Origin: Lepidodermella squamata
Lineage: Eukaryota > Gastrotricha
Assembly: GCA_047495785.1 (NCBI GenBank)
Contig: JBLDXI010000042.1
Location: 2,790,001 to 2,854,000 of the forward strand
Reading direction: 5' to 3'
DNA length: 64,000 bases
The translations under genes and the position numbers were made by a program. The notes under the pieces are model-generated. The model was not told the origin of the DNA and made no database searches. It worked only from the letters and a program-made list of their open reading frames with translations. This document shows, piece by piece, positions 58,535 to 64,000 of this stretch (position 1 is the first letter of the stretch; every line of letters begins with the position of its first letter).

Positions 58535-61500
58535 ATGGCTGAGCCTGCGGTGAATCATCCTCATCAAGGTGATTCAGTGCCACCACCACAACCGCAACAA
58601 ACGACGGAGCCTAATAATAATGTAAATATCATTCAGCCTTCATCCGAGCCAACTAACTCATCGCGCCTTATTCGATCCTACCCGGTTGGGACGACGCGTA
58701 AAAAACAGTCGACGTCTATTATTGACACGTTATTTCGCGGCTGCTGCGCGTCCAAGTCGGGTCGTTCGCGCAGTTTTATGATCGTTGCCGAAGAGCCGGC
58801 TGCTGGCATGTCGGGGCAACCTTCGACCACGAATTCAACCGCCGCGAATGTTCTAGTTAATACGACTGAAAATAATGGTGCTAATGATTTATCGGCGAAT
58901 AGACACGGCGGTTCCAACTTGATACTGACCGAACAGGACGGCCAGGCGGTGATAGCCGATCAACGCCAATTAGCTACTGGGCGAAAATTACAGCCGAAAA
59001 CGAATGGCATCCTTAAGACAACTTCGGCGTTCCAGAAAAATCCTAATCGACACTCGCGCGGGTCCTTGTACTATAACAGCCGATTAAATACGACTACGGC
59101 AGCGACAGGCCAGTCAGTGAGGGTCGAGTCGAATAGCTTCGAAGCTAATACCGTACCGAGGCTTATTCGTAATAGATCAAGGTTCGAAATATCGTCGTAT
59201 TCATACTACTGCGGCTCCGTTGCACCATTTAAGATTTATTTTTTTGCCCTGGATTTATTGTCCACCTTAAAAAAATTAAATTAAATTATTTGTAATTTAT
59301 CCAAAATAACTTTGACCCATTTTTCCAGAATTTTGAATTTTCTTGATTTAATTTAATTTAATTTATTAATTATTAATTTATTTTATTTTATTTTGAAATT
59401 TAGTTTTTCAAATTTTCAATCTAAATTCAAAATTTTAAATTCAAAATTCTTTGCTTTGACCTAAATATAAATTCATTTTTGCCTGATTTTTCAGGTCGAC
59501 TGAACGGCTAGGGGTATCAGCAACAAATCAAACCCGTCAAGTTTCGGCCACACTTCAACGAGTGCCGTCACCCTCGTGTGAACAAATTCCAATAGTTGTC
59601 GCAGGCAACGCGCAGCAAGTTCCCGGTTCCGCTATTAAAACGCTGCCCGCGCGCCTCAGCACCACCCGCCAGTCGATCCGCTCGACCGCCTCGAAGCAAG
59701 TACTACGCCCGGTTGAAGTTCACGAAATCGACACAACCCCGCCCAGCCTCGACCCTCGCGTTATTACTGGCACGCGGCGGAGAAGTGACGATATGGCGTA
59801 CTCGTATCGGCATAATGTCGACTATTCAACCAGCAGTTACTACCAACAACGGTCGGGTAGAAGCAGGTCACGTGACCGGTTAAACTGCCAAGACCCGCCG
59901 CCGCCGCCTATTACAGCTTCGGCCACCGTTTCAGGCGTTATGCGGAACAGCAGCAGTAGTAATCTCCAGCGAAGTCGTAGTGTCCACTATGGCCGCACTT
60001 CATCTCGGTCACCGACTCGCTGCTACGACCAAGGCCCAGTCGGCGCCACCTTAACAGCCGCGAATCCAACCGCGGTGACTATTACCGCGAATTCGGCGAG
60101 AAGCGGCAGTCGTACGTTAGATAGACAAGTCAGACACCGCTCGCCGAGCTGGGACCCTCAGCCTGACGGCGCGAGGATCCAAGTTGGAGGCGGATCCAGG
60201 TCAGGCTCGAAAACAGGCCCGAGAAACGTGTCTGGAACTGCGAAAATGTTGACGTATTCGCACATTCCGGCGTGTAATATCCCGCATCATAATACTGGCG
60301 AGACAATCGGTACTGCCGGACGGGGTCGATCACCTGGTGCTGGCAGGGTGTCCTATCAGGTAAGCATTTTTTCAATAATCCGCCTTAATTTTATATTAAA
60401 TTAAAAATTAAAGTAAATCAAATTAAATTTATTAGAATTTTTAAATTTATGAAATTTTCGATTTTCATTTTTTAGGCCCCACCTCTTACGCCTCAACGAG
60501 TCGATGATCGTCAAGTACCTGCCATACCTGTTGGTAGTAAGATCGACGTTAGAATGCGCAGTAACGGAGTCTCAGAGCCGGTTCCACCTAAACGAACTTC
60601 ATCAGTCCGTTACACCTACGAGACCGAGTTCGAAGATAGCTGTGACAACTGCGAGGAATGCAACTACTACCGGCAGAAAGAGTTGCAAAAACAGCAGAAA
60701 AAACAGCAGCAGCAAATCGAATATCAGAAACCGGCGAGAAAAAGCCGACATGAGCAGTACGTATCCACGTCGAATATTTCGGTTTCAAGCTCGAGACAGC
60801 ACCAGAGCCAAAGTTACCAGCCTAGCAGTAGCTATCAATCGAACCAGCAATTCGGCGCGACCCGAGTTCAAGTCGGTGATATGGGCGATAATTATCGTGG
60901 AAATTACAGGCCGCCAGTCGCGCAACCGGTACCTGTGCAATTTAACAACTGCGAAGATCAGACGCCGATGCGTGGCAAAACTGTTGTTGTCACGAAGCAG
61001 GTGACGAATAACAAACGAGTGTTAGAGGCTCTTGCATCGAGCCGGCGAAAACTCGACCAGTTAGACGATGATTTGGACGCGGCTTTGAAGCGGCTTCAAG
61101 ACCGTAATAACAGACTCGACGCGCCCCCGCCGCCGGTTCGACAACGGCCGGATAATCCGAAATTTGCGCCAACCCAGGCCAGGACGCCACCGACTAGCCG
61201 GAAAACCCCGGCCGCTTTTGTACCGATTGCGACTGAGTATCCGATTTTTACGGAGCCTGTCAACCAGCGGCGAGCGCCGGGTAATAACGAGTCGGTACCT
61301 CGAGGCCAATCGCGGCCGTCCAACGCCCCACCTGCTGGCTACAATCCAAGCAGCTTACCGATGGGTAGCAACATCGTCTTGATTACAATAGCTGACGACG
61401 GTCATGGTAATTTAAAAAAATTAAAATTAATTACAGTACCGTAAAACGTAAAAGCTCTAATTTCTGGACAACAATATGTTTATCGGGTCTAGAAAATCAG

Positions 61501-62944
61501 GAAAAATTTATAAAATTGTGAAATTTCTAGGGCATAAGGGGTTACTAATTTCCAAGTACTGTGAAAATTTTGGGAATTTTTACATTCAAGCCTGATTTTA
61601 TAGAAATTGTTGAATGAATGGATAAATTTAGACACAAAACGTGCGCACCTCATTAGCATATGCACAGTTTTATTAATGCGCGCATGAAATTATTGCGCAC
61701 TAACATTTTTTCGCTCAACGCATTTATAAGGTTCAAAAATAGGAGCAAATCAGTTGCGAAACTTATGGAATTAAATGTTATTTACCTGATTCAAATTAAT
61801 AATTTTTCAGAGGAACGGTTTGAAGAGAACGAGCAAATAATTTATAGCCGATCGCCCCCGGTTCGCGAGGTCATGGTGCGTCAGCCTCCTCGCCGCGTTG
61901 AAGTTTGCCCGCCGCGGCCTCCGCCGAAACCCGACACCCCGCCCGTCCGCGAAGAAGTCATTCCGTGCAACAGGCGGCCGAACGAAAGCGAAGGCCTACG
62001 CCAGCCTGACGACACCGAAATTCCAGTCACTCGACATCCCGACCAATTTGGTTAGAAATTAATTTTTATTGAAATTGAAATTTTATTTTTTATTTTTAGA
62101 TTTCACAGATAAAAATGTTGCTGTCGTATCGCCACACGGGCCCATCGGCAATATCTTTCATCAGCTGACGCATGGCAAACTGCCAGATTTCGTCAATCAA
62201 CGCTTCAACGTTGAGCACAGCGAGGAGGAAATTCACAACGACGACGTTGATTTGTGCCACGCCGATGGTACGAACATCGGCCGACTCGAGGACTTCCAAA
62301 ACCTCGACACCATCTACGAGCTTATCAACATGGGCATTGAAAACGCCCAGGCCAAGGTCTGCTTCAAGGTCACGTGCCAACGCATTGAACCAGTCAATCC
62401 ACGGGCTGGCATTTGGAAACGCAAATCGGTTACCGCAAGTCGCGTTCTTAACATCGATTTGAGCCAGAACAACGAATTACGACGTGTCCTTGAAGATGTA
62501 AAAAAATTCCAAAATTTTCTTAAATTATTTTTCAAAATTTTACAATTTTTTTAGATTCAATCGGCTCCTGGTGAAAGTGTGAGAATGATAATGTCCCACG
62601 ATGTTGATTCGTCGCAAAATGTGACAACCCGCGAGAAAAATCTCGACACCCCTACAACGGCCTGGGCCGTGGCTGAAATTCTCGGCAAAACTGTTGACCA
62701 ACAGGGCGGAAAGCCGATATCACCGCGGTCTGTAGAAGGCAACCCTATGAAATTCTTGAGCCCGTCGAAATTCGCCGAGGAAGTCTACAACACTGACATA
62801 TTAGGACAGAATGGCAAAGAATTAGCCGCTGTTCCGTTTTCGACCCGGCGCGGAGCTTCAGGTGGGCCTTTCAACAACAACCGGCCATGGACAACTCAGC
62901 CTCCCCCTGCCTATCGACCAGCTGGAGTGCCAGCGAGAAATTAA
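58535..62944 (+). CDS. Large disordered protein of unknown function
   Basis: Six exons, 58535-59181, 59495-60359, 60476-61406, 61811-62050, 62100-62497 and 62555-62944, join to 1156 open residues. Nearly all of the first 800 residues are low-complexity: S, R, Q, N, T and P, with repeated RSRS and SRSP words (GRSRSRDRL, SRSPTRC) and a QKQQKKQQQQ run. A short CC motif near residue 70 (LFRGCCASKSGRSRSF) could be lipid-modified. One likely coiled-coil lies in the third exon (ALASSRRKLDQLDDDLDAAL). The most ordered part is the C-terminal 250 residues (NIFHQLTHGKLPDFVNQRFN, LDTIYELINMGIENAQAKVC). I recognise no family. A scaffold at membrane or cytoskeleton would fit, but that is a guess. The start ATG at 58535 is the first in the open frame; one upstream exon at 55657 is possible. 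Confidence 0.7.
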
Positions 62945-63367
62945 TTCATCTTCTCCTTTTATATCAAAAATCACAATATTTAATTGCTTAGATTTTTTGG
63001 CGATTATATATAAATTGTCTCCAATTTTTTTTGGCTTTTCTCAAGAGTTTCATCTCTCCTCATAATTCTGAGAGAAATAAGATGCATGATGCTTTGAAAA
63101 TCTCAATTTTTTGTAAAGCTTTAAAATCCAATTTTTCTGAATATTTTTTTTTGCATATTAATTATCATAATTAACCTTTCTCGCTATTCTTTATTGATCC
63201 CAATTTTAGTCCTCAAAATATTATATTATTTGAAGATCTTCTGTATTTATACTTCCGCATAATACTTTGTTTTATTCAAAACTGCGTTGATTTCGCTGCG
63301 AACCGCGACAAGGATAAGAGAGATAAAAATAAAAAGGAGTTGCGTTAATATTTTTTACCAGCTGATT
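62945..63367. other. 3' space between convergent genes
   Basis: AT-rich, with 3' UTRs of the disordered-protein gene and of the membrane protein on the other strand. Confidence 0.5.
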
Positions 63368-64000
63368 TTATGACGATGCGATTGTTGACGGAGTGATAGC
63401 TCTCTCAACGAGATTTCCTGACCCACTTTGATGAACCTGGAAGAGAAACGATTAAGTAAAAATTGAAGCTCAACAAACTGAAATTATACTTGTAATAGCT
63501 GTAAGGTGAGATTGATTAGGCTCATGGCGATTACTACACAGCTGATAGCTACGTGAACATTCGCGAAACTCGAATCGAGAGCAAGAGCCAGGACAACTGC
63601 CGCCCCGATAAGTATAAATTGAGCGTAAACGGCTGTCCTCAGCAGAGCAATCTCGGGAAACGAAGTTTTCGTTGCCTATTAAACAAAGAAAAAATAATAG
63701 TTCTAGAATTGCGAAGTTTCTGTGATAAGAACTCACTGATCTCAGAGCTATGGAAAGGAAGATCAGTCTACCTAGAAGTAGGCCAATCCAAGCGATTGAT
63801 GCTCCAAGGAGACCTAGCGAGACTTCGGATGATGGCATGTGACAAGCGAACCAAACTTGGCGAATGTTAGTGCTGACTTCAGTTGGGGACGGAAAAAGGT
63901 CCCCATAAACTCTCTCAACTTTCAAGCCATCAATGGATAGCCAGAGAACAAAGAGGATTACCAGAACCACAACCCATACTAAGCCAGCTGTTGCGTATTT
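63368..64000 (-). CDS. Multi-pass membrane protein, C-terminal part, unknown
   Basis: Exons 64000-63737 (open to the window edge), 63675-63490 and 63436-63368. The sequence has a span at VLVILFVLWLSI, another at LLGASIAWIGLLLGRLIFL, a third at FILIGAAVVLALALD, a fourth at VAISCVVIAMSLINL, and a short polar tail (VERAITPSTIASS). At least four membrane spans are therefore visible, with one hydrophilic loop between the first two. The start lies beyond 64000. I do not recognise the family. Confidence 0.6.

Noticed and set aside
61061-61323. Minus-strand frames across the disordered-protein gene
   Set aside because: Shadows of a GC-rich plus-strand exon with consistent splicing.
1-64000. tRNA, rRNA, CRISPR arrays or bacterial operons
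   Set aside because: None seen by eye; gene structure is eukaryotic throughout. Only a covariance-model search could exclude a tRNA.

Overview
The window is eukaryotic. Genes are split by mostly very short introns (about 45-400 bp) with GT..AG borders and AT-rich bodies, and the exons are GC-richer. The gene set is animal: a kinesin-3, a Wnt, Cdc42, synaptobrevin, GTSF1, Ctr1 and a mitochondrial enoyl-CoA isomerase. The compact introns suit a small invertebrate, most likely an ecdysozoan such as an arthropod or tardigrade relative, but the sequence does not fix the taxon. I rebuilt exon joins by hand. In every complete multi-exon model below, the exon lengths sum to a multiple of three and the reading frame stays open.

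Layout. 0.6-5.6 kb (+): the C-terminal 1135 residues of a kinesin-3 (unc-104/KIF1), with its motor domain off the left edge. 6.0-7.7 kb (-): the piRNA factor GTSF1, then an enoyl-CoA delta isomerase. 8.36-16.32 kb: an 8-kb CACTA/EnSpm-like DNA transposon with two multi-exon genes, short inverted ends and repeat-rich subterminal regions. It carries two nested insertions of another palindromic element, 1122 bp and 51 bp long, each with a perfect 8-bp target duplication. 17.1-19.6 kb (-): two tandem short-chain dehydrogenases, one with an altered active site. 20.6-22.8 kb (-): a protein kinase fused to ankyrin repeats. 23.0-24.2 kb (-): a decayed adenylation-domain gene.

25.7-33.4 kb (+): an isolated ORF and a 1242-residue protein with a plakin-repeat-like segment. 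35.2-37.3 kb (-): synaptobrevin with two linker exons of equal length and two transmembrane exons of equal length. 39-43 kb: LINE 3' fragments and a 1.6-kb region with inverted ends. 44.4-46.1 kb (+): Cdc42 and a divergent Rho-family neighbour. 46.8-48 kb (+): a possible small secreted protein. 48.1-50.0 kb (+): a Ctr1 copper transporter. 52.8-54.4 kb (+): a Wnt. 58.5-62.9 kb (+): a large disordered protein of unknown function. 63.4-64 kb (-): the C-terminus of a multi-pass membrane protein.

The genes do not form one pathway. Local relationships are two tandem duplications (dehydrogenases, Rho GTPases) and two neuronal trafficking genes (unc-104, synaptobrevin) that are not adjacent. The strongest candidates for something new are the doubly duplicated synaptobrevin exons, the transposon with non-CACTA ends and its nested 51-bp palindrome, and the kinase-ankyrin fusion.
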